From the NCBI GenBank assembly GCA_032718475.1, contig JAUCBJ010007112.1:1-36381 (forward strand): DNA of 36,381 nucleotides, given 5' to 3'. The notes under the pieces were generated by a model. The model was not told the DNA's origin. It worked only from the letters and a program-made list of their open reading frames with translations, and did no database searches. This document shows positions 1 to 9,685 of this stretch, piece after piece (within the stretch, counting starts at the first letter, position 1; the number at the start of each line of letters is the position of its first letter). The translations under genes were made by a program, and so were the position numbers. This stretch comes from Nemertoderma westbladi. Its lineage: Eukaryota; Xenacoelomorpha; Nemertodermatida; Nemertodermatidae.

Positions 1-1396
1 TATGAGGGAGGTGAATACCGCGGCCGCTCCTAAAGCCGCAGGCCATCGCTAACTATATAGGTTAACTTGGGATTCTGGGGGACTTTTCGATGAAGGAACT
101 GACCAAATTTTTTTATTTTCTCACCAGGGGAGCGGCTCGGAATTCTAAGATATTAGCAACTCTAACATTATTAAATCTAACCCTTCGACGGACACGGCGG
201 ACAAAAAACCGTCATTTTTTCGACAATTTTAAAATTTTTTTGAAAGGCGCTCTACAGTGGCTCGAAAAAACCCTAGGTTATTGCTTAGCCGACGCCGGGA
301 TACGATAGAAGGGATTAATTAGTGAATTCGTTTTTTTTTTCAAAAAAGATTACCACGCCTTTTTTCCGAAAATGTCCGCCAAAGTTGAAAAAACGGACAA
401 AATGACTTTGCGGGATCCGCTATAACTCGGCTAATATTAATCGTACGGGGACGAAAGTAACGCGGTTGGAAAGGGGAAGAGTGGTACAACCTTCGTATCG
501 AATGGGGGTAAGATATTTATTAAAATTTCGGGTGGAAAAAGGGGCTGTAAATTTGTACGTTTTTGTCCGTCTTTTTTGGAAAACTTATTTCCGAAATGTT
601 TAATTCGACAACGCGGGTAGGAATCCACTAATTCTTTTATGAAACTCGTAGAAGACCATTGGGGCTACGTTCCTATCGAATGGGGGTACAAAAAATATGT
701 CGGCAATAGGGGCCAAAAAGGGCCAGAATTTGTAAAGTAGTTTTTATCGAATAATTTTTTATTTTTAACTTTAGTTGGTTAAGGTACATTCTATACAGTC
801 AATATCCATACGGGGAATTCAAATATGCTATCGGTTTTGCTCCAAGGATGATATTAAAAAAATGAGGGCCAAAATTATAATTTCGCGCTTCAAACTTGTT
901 TCGCGGGAAATCGTCTAGCTCGAAAACTACTTAACTACGGGAGATTTGTTTACACAGACTTATAGTGCGTTAAATTATCTATCTAACAGCGTTAATCACA
1001 GCGCCGGAGGTATTATAAAACTGGAGCGGCAGGCGATCGTGTGAAATATAATATTTATAAAAAGGGACGAAACATTTTTTTTTTAACAAATCGCTATTCC
1101 ATTATAATTTAGCGTATTGCGCCAAAAGTACCTGTAAAAAGTATCAAATTAACTCCGCTATCTTTTATCTTAACATATATAATTAAAATTACGAATTTTA
1201 AGGGTCGAAAAATATCGCGTTATTTTGGCCCTTTTTTTTAATTTTTTTGGGGCCAAAAATAACCCCTTCTCAAAAGATTAAGAAAAAAATTACGGCAAAG
1301 AATATACCAATTTTATTGAATTTGGACCACCAGAACCGAAGTTAGAGCGATTTTAGTGAAAAAATAAAAATATTTTTTTTTGCAAAAAAATAAGAA
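1..1396. other. AT-rich noncoding stretch, no gene seen
   Basis: No frame here gives a protein I recognise; the open frames are short, lysine/phenylalanine-rich and what AT-rich random sequence would give. There are many A and T runs of 8 or more. One 15-bp string is repeated exactly at 496-510 and 674-688 (178 bp apart) with weaker similarity after it (G-rich run, then GGCCAAAA-like words, echoed again near 860 and 1230), so this may be a decayed noncoding repeat. No terminal inverted repeat or target duplication was found to define an element. Confidence 0.5.
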
Positions 1397-1471
1397 TGGT
1401 CAATATTGGATTTCGAACCCGCGAACTTCGGTTTCATTAACGTGATTGATAACCACTAGACTATGTGACCA
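1397..1471 (-). tRNA. degenerate tRNA-like sequence (tRNA pseudogene or SINE head)
   Basis: Read on the minus strand this is 75 nt with a good B box (GGTTCGAAATCC) and an A-box-like stretch (TAGTCTAGTGGTTAT) at tRNA spacing. Its ends can pair for six bases (TGGTCA with TGACCA), as an acceptor stem would. The anticodon stem and T stem do not pair properly, so it is not a functional tRNA as read and no anticodon can be assigned. The A box and B box words resemble Val/Glu-type tRNAs. It could be a pseudogene or the head of a tRNA-derived SINE; no SINE body or tail is obvious. Confidence 0.4.
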
Positions 1472-2389
1472 AGAGAATTTGAAATTTTCGAGTGACTATT
1501 TTTAAACATCAATAACTTCGGTTCTACAGGGCCGTTTAATCTGAAACTTTTTTCATTGCATAGAGGATAGATTGTAGTGTGTGAAATAGGATAAAACTTG
1601 GGAAAAGACGCATGTGCACTAAGTGCAAAATGCACTTAAATAGTGAACATTTTTTCGATAGTTCAAACACTATTATTTCCAGTTCTATTCATCGTAGAAT
1701 GTTATTTTTTGGATTAAAATGTAGTTTGGAATGATTTCTAACTATAATCGTAACATTTGTTTAACTTTTTATGTCTATAAAGTGACTTAAAATGTCCATG
1801 AATATGGTCCAAAATCGCAAATATCGAGATTTATTAAATTGGATTTTTGACACTTTTAGCGACTGACACTTGATCATACACCATCGTAGATCGGTAGAGG
1901 ATAAACATAAGTTTGTTAAATAAGAGCCACCATTACGATCTGCTAAAGTGCACTTGTACAAATAAGTGTGCAAAAGTGCAAATTTTTTAATAAGGTCAAA
2001 TTATATAGTATTGGGTTCTTTTCTTTGCAGATACTTTATTTTCATATTAATATGTTGTTTAAACCTTACTGAGCACATTAGGGGATATGCGTACAAAAAT
2101 AACCGGCCCTTATGAGGCTTCGATTGGGTAAATTAATAAAACATAAGGTTGTATAGTATAATATTCTAAAAACCAGTGTGATATTAAATGCACTTTAAAT
2201 AATAAATAGAGATCAAATAACAAATGGACCACACAATTAAAAACTCGCACAATTTTGTACTTATGCAAATTGTATGTATTTAATTCCAAACATATGGAGT
2301 AAAATGAACAACATGGTTATTAAAAGTTTTACAAAATGAATAAAATAATATATAAAATATTGTGCTATTAAAAAGTTTTATTTGGTTGT

Positions 2390-2406
2390 GGGGGGGGGGG
2401 GGGGGG
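2390..2406 (+). repeat. G17 homopolymer run
   Basis: Seventeen consecutive G after TTTGGTTGT. It is capable of forming G-quadruplex structures and prone to length variation and sequencing error. It sits at the sharp boundary between AT-rich DNA on the left and GC-richer DNA on the right, which may mark an insertion junction. Confidence 0.85.
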
Positions 2407-2656
2407 TCATTGGTTTAGGGTAAGGACCGCAAGAAACATCCCTGTACGGAGGCCCGAACTGGTTGCTGGGATACCCGGGCACATTGTATAGTGCTCCGAG
2501 CTGATTGCTGATTGGCCACACAATAAACAGCGACACTCCTCGATTGGGCGCCAACAGTTCCGAGTGGCACATAGTTTATTTTGTACTTATTATATCGCTT
2601 CAAATTAATTCAACAGTGGATATTTGGGGGAAGGGGGGAAGTTACAGTGTGCATTC

Positions 2657-2705
2657 GGGGGAAGTTTGGTGAACTGCATTTATGCAGTGAATCCAAACTT
2701 CCCCC
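2657..2705. repeat. near-perfect 49-bp hairpin
   Basis: Outer arms 2657-2669 and 2693-2705 are perfect 13-bp reverse complements (GGGGGAAGTTTGG / CCAAACTTCCCCC). An inner 7-bp stem (2673-2679 with 2682-2688) closes on a 2-nt loop, so nearly the whole 49 bp folds on itself. No gene is adjacent. It may be the remains of a foldback element or a DNA-structure-prone site. Confidence 0.8.
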
Positions 2706-3279
2706 TTTGATATATCATATACTTACGACATGCTAGGGTGACGGGGAAATAATTGTTACTGTCACACTTTGCATCCATTTATCCTATCCTTTATTATTAC
2801 CCCAGTCAGATAAGAGATAATAATCAGTAAAAACCAAACTAAACTGTCTTTCATGCAAACAAATTTCTAATTAAAGACGAGTGAATGACCATGACCATCG
2901 AAATAATTTTAAATATAATCGTATATCAACTATTTGGGGAGGCTTCCAAACCCGAAAACAATTATTTCGTTACATATAATATAGTAAATAACGTTGTATG
3001 TTCTTCTTCCTCTCATAATAAAATATATATATAATATCTCTGATCGCTGTGCCCTGAACATTTCACAACCAAAATGTTTCAGTGTGAAAAGTGTAGGCCT
3101 ACCACACCCCGCCCAAACAGCCGCAAACGCATAGCCAAAAAATTTATCAAAAGTTTACATACATGTTGTGTTCATGACGAGATGAGTGAAAATTGATCGC
3201 ATAATATAAAGGAAAAAATTGAGAGTCGGGCCTGGCTCTCCTCAACTTTCTTACCCAATGGATATGTTGTTGTTATAAT

Positions 3280-4020
3280 CTAATATTGGGGCGGCTTTCT
3301 CTCGGAGGACGCCCATAACACTTCAAATGGTTCTGTGTCACCGTCAACAGTAGACACAAATGTTGTCGAACCATCGTATACTGATCTGATTGCTGCAATA
3401 ATTTCATCAGGAATCCCATATAATGAAAGTATGCTGAACATACGTGAGCGAGAGACTGAATCAAAGGCCTTGAAGAAGTCAACAAAGATAACAGCCAGAG
3501 GCCTGTCTTTCTTTTTTGATAATTCTTCAATTATCCTTCTAAGTGTCAAAATGGGCTCCATGGTCCCACGACCTTTACGGAACCCATTCTGATTTCCACG
3601 GAGCAGTCTCTCAATGGGATCCCTGATGCGATTTAATAGAATCCTATTGTATAGCTTTGCAGCAATCGAGATCAATGAGATTCCCCGAAAATAACCATAG
3701 AGTGTTAGGTTGCCCTTCTTGTGAACTGGCACCAACTTATTTGTTTTCATTTATTGTGGGACTCTTGTTGTTCGGTACATGTCTACTACGATGGGATATA
3801 TGAGCTTTAAACACTCAGGTATTTTAAAGACCTCAGGGGGAACACCATCTACTCCACTGGCATGATTGGTCTTAATGCTCTTTGCAGCAGCCTTAACTTC
3901 TGCAAAGGTGATATCGCCAATGGGAATATCTGGGAGTACAGACTCAGACACGTTTACTTCTATAAAGTTATCAGGCAATACCCTGTCATTATTGAAGAGC
4001 TTTTCAAAGTGGGCTTCCAA
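3280..4020 (-). pseudogene. N-terminal reverse transcriptase part of non-LTR retrotransposon A
   Basis: Two adjoining minus-strand frames (4020-3751 and 3750-3280) carry RT signatures in order: HASGVDGVPPEVFK, then VPVHKKGN and YRGISL-like RGISLISIAAKLYNR, NQNGFRKGRGT, and FVDFFKAFDSVSR with the first catalytic aspartate. They are separated by a stop. The second frame ends near where the QG and YADD boxes should follow, so the palm is incomplete and the enzyme cannot be active. Confidence 0.85.
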
Positions 4021-4162
4021 CCATTGAGGCGATCGGCTGGTGATTCAGCCTTAACCTTGGTGGTTGGTTCGCTTTTCCGCCCAGTAAGCAAATTGATCAA
4101 TTTTCATGCCTGGGATGATTACCTGCTGTCGTCAGCATCATTGATGGCATCAACCTGTTGGT

Positions 4163-4750
4163 TTATTTTATTAGCTCCTGTAGATTAACAGAGTACTGCC
4201 TGTTCAGAGACCTAGATGCACCCTTAACTACATTCTTGGCCGCTGCAGTCTGTTTGAGTCGGGACTCTTTCTGCGCCTTATGAAGATCATTTCGGCACTT
4301 CTGAATTTTGTTGTCAGTCCAGGGGGCCCTTTTCCTGTTTCGAGGGTATACAGGAACTGTTTCTGCAGCTGCTAACTTAACTGCTTCTGTAAAGGCAGTA
4401 TAGCCCTCACAGTGATCTGCCGCCTCAGAGGCAAGAGCCTCATACCTGTTGCTCAGCTGTAGTGTGAAGCTGAATCTCACACTTGGCTGTTGCAACAGAG
4501 AGGACCAGTCATGCCGCGGCAAGGCAGATTTCGTTGTTCTGCTAGCACGCAGACTAAGTCTTACCTTGGCCACAATAAGGCAGTGATCACTGGAGAAGGG
4601 TCGAAGTGTAAATGCATTACAGTCTTGTATAGAGCTCCTGTATTTCCTACGAAACAGAATATGGTCTATCTGGGACTTGTGACCACTGGGTCCACTATGA
4701 GTCCATAGCTTTCTAGTTCGCTTCTTGAACTGGGTTCCAGCCGAAAACAA
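4163..4750 (-). pseudogene. endonuclease C-terminus and linker of non-LTR retrotransposon A
   Basis: This frame holds the last endonuclease motifs: QIDHILFRRK and then SSDHCLIVAKVRL, the D-H pair that closes the active site of the family. A charged linker of about 120 residues, rich in K, R and Q, leads to the RT. It joins the upstream endonuclease frame if the 7-bp duplication at 4805-4818 is discounted. It ends in a stop (4163), and 4020-4163 is a broken zone before RT resumes. Confidence 0.75.
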
Positions 4751-4793
4751 TCCATTTCCAGAGATAAAATCCTGAAGATGGACAGAATTTCGG

Positions 4794-5450
4794 TTAACAC
4801 TTATGGCTATAGGCTATAGGTGATTGATGCAGACTTGCATTAAAGTCTCCCAGGAATGTTAAGAATGCATGCTGATCCACTCCATCAGTAGCTGCTTGTA
4901 GATTGTGGTAGAAATTTTCCACCTCCTCTACAGGGGCAACACTAGTTGGAGAGTAGCACACAATCAGAACCACGTTAGGAAACTTCTTAGCCAGTCTTCC
5001 AGAACATGAGAAGTGGCAACGGATGATGCGGTTCGAGATTTGGTCTATTTTGTACAATGCTGCATGTGCAGTTGGATTTATCAATAGACCAATTCCACCA
5101 TTGCCGCTATCATCTGCTGACGCGAGGGCAAGTCGCCAACCGCCCCCCATGTCCTTAATCAGAACCTCATCAGTCTGTCCAGTCTGCATTCGGTGCACTT
5201 GTACACCCACTGCGCTAAGAGAAAGCTTATCTGCCAAGGCAGTCAGCTCACCTTGTCGCATTGGGGACCCGAGTGTTAGGGTGTTTACTGAGGCTAGTCT
5301 AGTGACTTGCATCAGATTCACGAATGGCTTTGTTGGTCGGGGTGGAACATGAGAGTAGCCTCCAACTACAGAATCCCTCTCCCCATCACAATCTGGCCTC
5401 CCTGGTGACCCAGGGTTTGGGCCAGAAAGGTCATCAGGAAAGGGACTCAA
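4794..5450 (-). pseudogene. AP-endonuclease domain of non-LTR retrotransposon A
   Basis: The protein contains endonuclease landmarks in order: NTLTLG near the start of the fold, GGIGLLINP in the middle, VVLIVCYSPTS, and FLGDFNASL, which corresponds to the catalytic GDFN segment of the exonuclease-endonuclease-phosphatase family that nicks target DNA for reverse transcription. The frame is lost just after GDFN by an exact 7-bp tandem duplication (4805-4811 and 4812-4818), with the rest of the domain continuing in another frame below 4794. Such copies are often annotated in genomes as craniofacial development protein 2-like. Confidence 0.85.
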
Positions 5451-6344
5451 AGAATTGTTGGCTTCTCTCTCTCCAATAGGGGGTGAGACAGGCAGCCGGT
5501 CAGGAGTTAACTGATGCCTGTGAGAGTAGTAGATAAAGCATAGTCCTCACGATAGTCCTCCCTAAGCCTGGGCTATGCACATTCCATTGAGAGGGGTATT
5601 AAAAATGTCAAATTCCGGTGCTAAATTGCGATGCGCGCGCCATATGTCACCATCGGCAGTTGCCATCAACCAATCGTAGCGTAGCCTAACCCCGCGATGT
5701 CCAATATTATATTATATCGATTGCCAACTCAACGATTTACCCTCCGCTAGCTAGTGCTACTCCTCGACGGCACCACCACCACCACCGCTGCATACTGTAT
5801 ATGATGATGAGAACAACGACGTGGCCATCTACACGCATCGTGCATATACCCTCCCTCGATATTATATATTATATTATATCGATTGCCAACTCCACGATTT
5901 ACTCTCCGCTAGCTAGCGCTGCTACTCCTCGACGGCTGTCACCAAACCAACAAACCAACCAACCAACCTACCAGTATGATACATGAAATTCTGCCACGCG
6001 TCAACTACACGTTCTCGTATTTCCATAGTAGTTACTCAAGCTAACCATTTCCTCAGCATCTGTGACATATTGAAAGGCTACTACTACTAACATTATACTG
6101 TGCGTTTTTTATTATAATTATTGATTATTATTACACACAACCCAATGATTCATATTCTTTCGCATATTTCCTATCCACGCAACCAATCATCCACATTGCA
6201 ACCCATCTCTTTTCTTATTCGTTCATTATGCCACATCCCACTCTTCTACGTTGACTATGCCACATCCACATCCCCACGTATTCAGAAATTTATATATAAC
6301 TGTAGGTTTTTAATAAAATTCATCACTTGTAATCTTCATGGTAA
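5451..6344. other. intergenic region with a partial duplication
   Basis: The first 140 bp probably continue the 5' region of retrotransposon A on the minus strand. The rest is noncoding, with CAC/CCA-rich and AT-rich patches and short tandem words (ACCACC, CAAACCAAC). The only defined structure is the repeated segment at 5704-5771 / 5866-5936. The open frame at 6121-6450 overlaps the 3' end of element B and looks incidental. Confidence 0.5.
5704..5936 (+). repeat. direct repeat of about 70 bp, 162 bp apart
   Basis: Copies at 5704-5771 and 5866-5936 share the AT-rich start, the phrase CGATTGCCAACTC, CTCCGCTAGCTAG and the end CTCCTCGACGGC, with a few substitutions and a 3-bp insertion in the second copy. 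The spacer carries ACC repeats and ATG repeats. It looks like a local segmental duplication rather than transposon ends. Confidence 0.8.
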
Positions 6345-8001
6345 TATATTTTTTTATTTATTTCTTTATTCCATCGGGCCGAAACCCATTGTACATAGGC
6401 CTACCTACAATATGCACGATATACATACAAAAATCAACACAACACAATAAATTGCACAATTGATTATTACTGGGTTATGTACCCAAAACTCGTTTCCATC
6501 TATCAATAATGACAGAATCATCTTTCGTAACTAGATAACAAGCTGCTACAATTCGATTATTTGACTTGGTTACACGATTATACATAGAATACATGTTACT
6601 ACGTAACACCGATTTAAATGTATTTACTCTGTTAGCGACAAAAAATGTGTCGGCATCCTCAGTTCGGCCATATTTAAATAGTAACCTAAACGCAGTATTA
6701 TTTGCAACCTTCAGCTTGCGCTGACATTCTACTCGAAAAATAGACCAAAGTGCACAACAATATATATTATAACAAAAAGCCTTAAAAAGCACCACTTTTA
6801 CAGATTTCGAACATACTGAAAAATGCCGAGCTAACTGGTTACCACGACAATATATGCCACTTCTCAGACGCATCATGTCTGGTTCGTCTGACAAGTCACA
6901 AGATATTGTGTGTCCCAAGTACTGCACCTGCCGAACACACTCTAATGGCTTACCATTAAGAAATACATCTCCTGCACGTCCAAATTTATATGGTAAGAAA
7001 TACATGCAGTTAGATTTAGAAGGATTAAATAGGATATCAAATTCCAAACCGTACTGTTCACATATCTTAACCAATGCTCTTAGCCCAAAGATACTGGGAG
7101 ACAATAAACACAGATCATCGGCATAAAACAAATGATTTAACAATAACGTACCTAACCGACAACCAACGTTAATATTATTAAGACGCACACTCAATTCATT
7201 AACATAAATATTAAACAATAACGGGGATATTAGGCTCCCCTGCCTCACACCATTTGAAACATAAAAACTATCAGACACTGAAGAACCCCAAGACACCGTA
7301 ATAGATTGTCTACTATACCAATAACTTAACAACCTAACTATTCCAATTGGAACTTTCATATCAATTAGTTTACGAAATAACTTAAAATGCGAAACACGAT
7401 CAAATGCTTTTGAAGCATCCAGAAAGGCAGAGTACACGGGTGAGTCTTTAGAGATATACAATTGCACAGTTTGTTTCAAAGTGAAAATGCATAAATCCGT
7501 ACCCAAACCCGTACTAAAACCAAACTGATTATCTTCTATAGACGCACAGCGAGATATAGTGTCAAAGAAACAGGATTCAGTAACCTTAGAACCACTATTA
7601 GCTGATGCTACGGGTCTATAGTTAGAATCATCGTTCAGACTACTATTCTTATCTTTTAGCACCGGAGATATACATAAACTCATAAATGAATCAGGTAGAT
7701 AACCATGAGCAATAAAGCTATTAATCAACAGGGATACGAGTACTGTTAATTTATTACTCCCAAATATATAACTCTCTGGAAAAATATTATCAGGCCCTGC
7801 AGCCTTCCCTATTTTTAAACCTTTAATAACGGAAGTTACATCACTAACGGAAATATGTACTCTATCTGAGCCATCCCATTTATCAAAAACGTCCTTAACA
7901 AAATCAATGTCATCTTTATTCGACGGCACAGAATTAAAAATAGTTTCATATTTACATTTAAACAAATCAGCAATATCATCAGAGTTATATTGATACCATA
8001 T
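6345..8001 (-). mobile_element. 5'-truncated non-LTR retrotransposon B
   Basis: On the minus strand a long RT frame is followed by a short 3' region ending in GATGGAATAAAGAAATAA and an A/T-rich AAATAAA-type tail (about 6385-6345), the usual 3' terminus of a CR1/Jockey-like or related element. The endonuclease half is absent and the RT frame begins abruptly at 8001, next to a stop, which is typical of 5' truncation during target-primed reverse transcription. The RT frame has no internal stop, so this copy is younger than fragment A. No target duplication could be confirmed. Confidence 0.85.
6475..8001 (-). CDS. reverse transcriptase of non-LTR element B (partial, N-terminus missing)
   Basis: An open frame of about 508 codons without an in-frame start of its own; it opens at 8001 after a stop. 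Motifs in order: KAAGPDNIFPE, PVLKDKNSS, NYRPVASAN, AFLDASKAFDRVSH (first catalytic Asp), NGVRQGSLISPLLFNIY, and FYADDLCLLS with the catalytic Asp pair (7114-7128 on the plus strand). VQYLGHTI and the thumb/connection region follow. The C-terminus is complete at the stop near 6475. It would copy the element RNA at a nicked target, but without an endonuclease domain this copy is not autonomous. Confidence 0.9.
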   Translation of the reverse strand: MWYQYNSDDIADLFKCKYETIFNSVPSNKDDIDFVKDVFDKWDGSDRVHISVSDVTSVIKGLKIGKAAGPDNIFPESYIFGSNKLTVLVSLLINSFIAHGYLPDSFMSLCISPVLKDKNSSLNDDSNYRPVASANSGSKVTESCFFDTISRCASIEDNQFGFSTGLGTDLCIFTLKQTVQLYISKDSPVYSAFLDASKAFDRVSHFKLFRKLIDMKVPIGIVRLLSYWYSRQSITVSWGSSVSDSFYVSNGVRQGSLISPLLFNIYVNELSVRLNNINVGCRLGTLLLNHLFYADDLCLLSPSIFGLRALVKICEQYGLEFDILFNPSKSNCMYFLPYKFGRAGDVFLNGKPLECVRQVQYLGHTISCDLSDEPDMMRLRSGIYCRGNQLARHFSVCSKSVKVVLFKAFCYNIYCCALWSIFRVECQRKLKVANNTAFRLLFKYGRTEDADTFFVANRVNTFKSVLRSNMYSMYNRVTKSNNRIVAACYLVTKDDSVIIDRWKRVLGT

Positions 8002-8231
8002 CTAATTTTTTTTGGTCTCACTCTGAAATTGTGTTATTTCCTTAATAATTTCTTCATTATCTTACTCGTTGTATATTCGTTGGTCGGAAACACTCGAATA
8101 AATGATACTGATTCCCACATTGGGTTTCTAAACGTAATTATGTAACTCAAAGGAAATCTCGTTTGGATGTGAGGTTGAATTTTTAGTATCGATGAATGAA
8201 TTCCCGATAAGGATTTGTTATAAATCATGAA

Positions 8232-8336
8232 ATATATAATTGGTCAGAAACTCACACAAGAGAGAAGATGATACTTAATGATGTAGATAAGTTAAGTATC
8301 ATCCTCTCTTGTGTAAGTTTCTGACCACTTATATAT
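8232..8336. repeat. long inverted repeat (hairpin) upstream of the virus-like genes
   Basis: The arms 8232-8278 and 8292-8336 are reverse complements over about 45 bp with three substitutions and one 2-bp indel, around a 13-nt loop. It lies between the 5' end of retrotransposon B and the first Polinton-like gene. It could be a foldback MITE, a remnant of paired terminal inverted repeats joined head to head, or an origin- or packaging-type hairpin. It includes a TATATA word (8331-8336) about 100 bp before the next start codon. Confidence 0.85.
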
Positions 8337-8433
8337 ACACAATTTTAGAGTGAGAACTATGGTGTCAATTTATTACAGCGATACGGTTTAAAATTTATCA
8401 CTTGTAATATTTTTCGTATTTATTATTATTATT

Positions 8434-8850
8434 ATGGCCTTAACGCAAAAAACCGGAGCAACAAATAGCTGGAAATTTACTTACAATAAATATACTTGTA
8501 CCGTCGTTCACAGCAAGTATTTTATTGTGGAATCTCAGGAGGACAACGAATCAATTTGTTTTTCCCATCAAGATACCCGCTATTTGTTAGACATTCTAGA
8601 AACAACCAACAACAACCAACATCAATCCAGACCAGCAATTATACCAGGTAGGATATATCCCACTCTTCGTTTTGCGCGGGGAAATTTGAATATTTCCATC
8701 AACCCCACATCGGGTGATGTTTACGTTCAGAAACAAGGCAAATGTAAAGTTCTCAACAAAGCTTTTACTGAAGTTCTAATTCAATACAGAGGGAAATTAT
8801 TGCAATTTCTCTCTCCACCGCTAGAGATTATTTCACTCGCTAGCATATAA
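8434..8850 (+). CDS. small beta-rich protein, PC4-like ssDNA-binding fold suspected
   Basis: An intact 138-codon frame starting at an ATG after a TTATTATTATT leader. I do not recognise the family with certainty. The visible pattern is two similar units. In the first (about residues 12-55), strands WKFTYNKYTCTVVHSKYFIV and ESICFS are followed by a helix (HQDTRYLLDIL). In the second (about 78-130), strands TLRFARGNLNISIN and GDVYVQKQGK are followed by LNKAFTEVLIQYRGKLLQFL. Strand-strand-strand-helix is the layout of PC4/p15-type ssDNA-binding coactivators. It has the same orientation as pPolB copy 1 and lies 97 bp upstream of it, so it is probably an accessory gene of that element. The function is inferred. 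Confidence 0.6.
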   Translation: MALTQKTGATNSWKFTYNKYTCTVVHSKYFIVESQEDNESICFSHQDTRYLLDILETTNNNQHQSRPAIIPGRIYPTLRFARGNLNISINPTSGDVYVQKQGKCKVLNKAFTEVLIQYRGKLLQFLSPPLEIISLASI

Positions 8851-8947
8851 ATGATTAGATATAGTCAATAACATTTCATTTCATTTTATTTTAATCTTTG
8901 GAGATATTTTATTATTATTATTATTATTTATCTAAACAAACTTCAAC

Positions 8948-9208
8948 ATGGATAAAATAAAAATATGTTGTTCATTCTGTCATATGAATGTAACTAGACA
9001 TAATTACTTACGCCACCTACGGTCACATTTTGAAGGTTATTCTTGTTTTAAGTGTCATGTCATGACTTCATGCAGCGAAATTTGTAAACGACATGAATCA
9101 ACTACTGGTTGTAAAGAAATGGAGTTCCGCACCTATCAATTGACTTGTTCTACCTGTAAAAAAAAGAGTATACATATGACAATTATCTACGACACGATTG
9201 TCACTTGA
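8948..9208 (+). pseudogene. pPolB copy 1, N-terminal zinc-finger segment
   Basis: Starts at an ATG (AACATGG context) after an ATT-repeat leader. It encodes CCSFC...H...H followed by CFKC...H...C, two C2H2/C2HC-like fingers that open the protein-primed DNA polymerase of this Polinton-like group; the second copy at about 21.85 kb has the same layout. The frame leaves the homologous track at an A8 run (9158-9165) and stops at 9206-9208; the homologous sequence continues in another frame from 9160. Either a 1-base indel in the A run broke the gene, or slippage is used. Confidence 0.75.
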
Positions 9209-9685
9209 AATGTTACTACACAAGAAAGCGTAAATCTCTGCAACATAAAAATATATTATCTAGAAAAAACTTAAGGGTGGCTCTTGGTACATGCGCAACA
9301 ATTTTTACGCGGGAACAAGAAGCTCACGATAATCGTCTTGAAATTTATGTCCACGACCTCCCAACTTCTAGAGATTATCCCGATGTAGAAACAGCATTAA
9401 CGCAAATTCGAGGTAATATTCTTCAGTTAATATTAGACAGATTGAAAGAAATGAATGTTCTTAGACTGTGGTTAGGTCTAAATGTATTAATGTACAGATC
9501 ACATTTTTCAGAAGGTGAGCAATTGGAAACCTTTTATTTTAATTCTTCCGGTGGTGCTATTAATACTGTAGATTTATCACAAAGTTTTGACACATGGTTT
9601 GAGTATGTGGTGGGAAATATATTACAAAAAATAGCCATGTTTAACACACGTGGCTCCGGGTGGCGTATTAAATCTTTATTAAGGG
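9160..9685 (+). pseudogene. pPolB copy 1, second segment, up to the LTR insertion
   Basis: This frame continues the polymerase N-terminal region after the A8 frameshift: RHDC...YYTRKRK, then a helical stretch (NVLRLWLGLNVLMYR) and SEGEQLETF, ending in GSGWRIKSL, which aligns with the second copy (SEGTQLETF, GSGWNIVSI). It is intact up to 9685, where LTR element 1 begins; the TAA at 9688 belongs to the LTR. Across the insertion, counting the 5-bp target duplication once, the frame carries on without a break at 18391, so the retrotransposon itself is the interruption here. Confidence 0.85.
9681..9685 (+). repeat. target-site duplication of LTR element 1, left (aaggg)
   Basis: The five bases AAGGG directly before the left LTR are repeated exactly after the right LTR at 18386-18390. 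A 5-bp duplication is usual for BEL/Pao and Gypsy integrases. Confidence 0.95.

Larger units (their letters stand above)
1472..3279. other. noncoding stretch with small palindromes, no gene seen
   Basis: No credible coding region. Around 1610-1660 and 1945-1985 the words GTGCACT and AGTGCA recur in both orientations, giving weak inverted repeats about 330 bp apart. The interval also holds a G17 run (2390-2406) and a strong hairpin (2657-2705), listed separately. Between 2407 and 2580 GC content rises sharply, but no protein match is apparent there. Confidence 0.45.
3280..5450 (-). mobile_element. degenerate APE-type non-LTR retrotransposon, fragment A
   Basis: On the minus strand the pieces lie in the expected order: AP-like endonuclease (5450-4794), end of endonuclease and linker (4750-4163), start of reverse transcriptase (4020-3751) and RT fingers/palm (3750-3280). 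They lie in different frames and are separated by frameshifts and stops. The RT breaks off just after the region that precedes the catalytic YADD box, so the 3' half of the element is missing. The style of the RT (GISL, NQNGFRKGR, FVDFFKAFDS) fits the RTE/CR1/Jockey group of APE elements; I do not assign a clade. No target duplication seen. Confidence 0.85.

Noticed and set aside
2540-2560. GGGCGCCAAC as a tRNA primer-binding site of an LTR element on the minus strand
   Set aside because: TGGCGCCC is suggestive, but the sequence before it does not end in CA as an LTR should, and no matching LTR or gag/pol was found nearby.
3862-4188. 108-codon plus-strand frame
   Set aside because: Antisense to the reverse transcriptase of element A, whose motifs are clear on the minus strand.
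9205-9207. Separate gene starting at 9205
   Set aside because: The codon there is TTG, and the frame continues upstream through sequence homologous to pPolB copy 2 as far as the A8 run, so it is the same gene after a frameshift.
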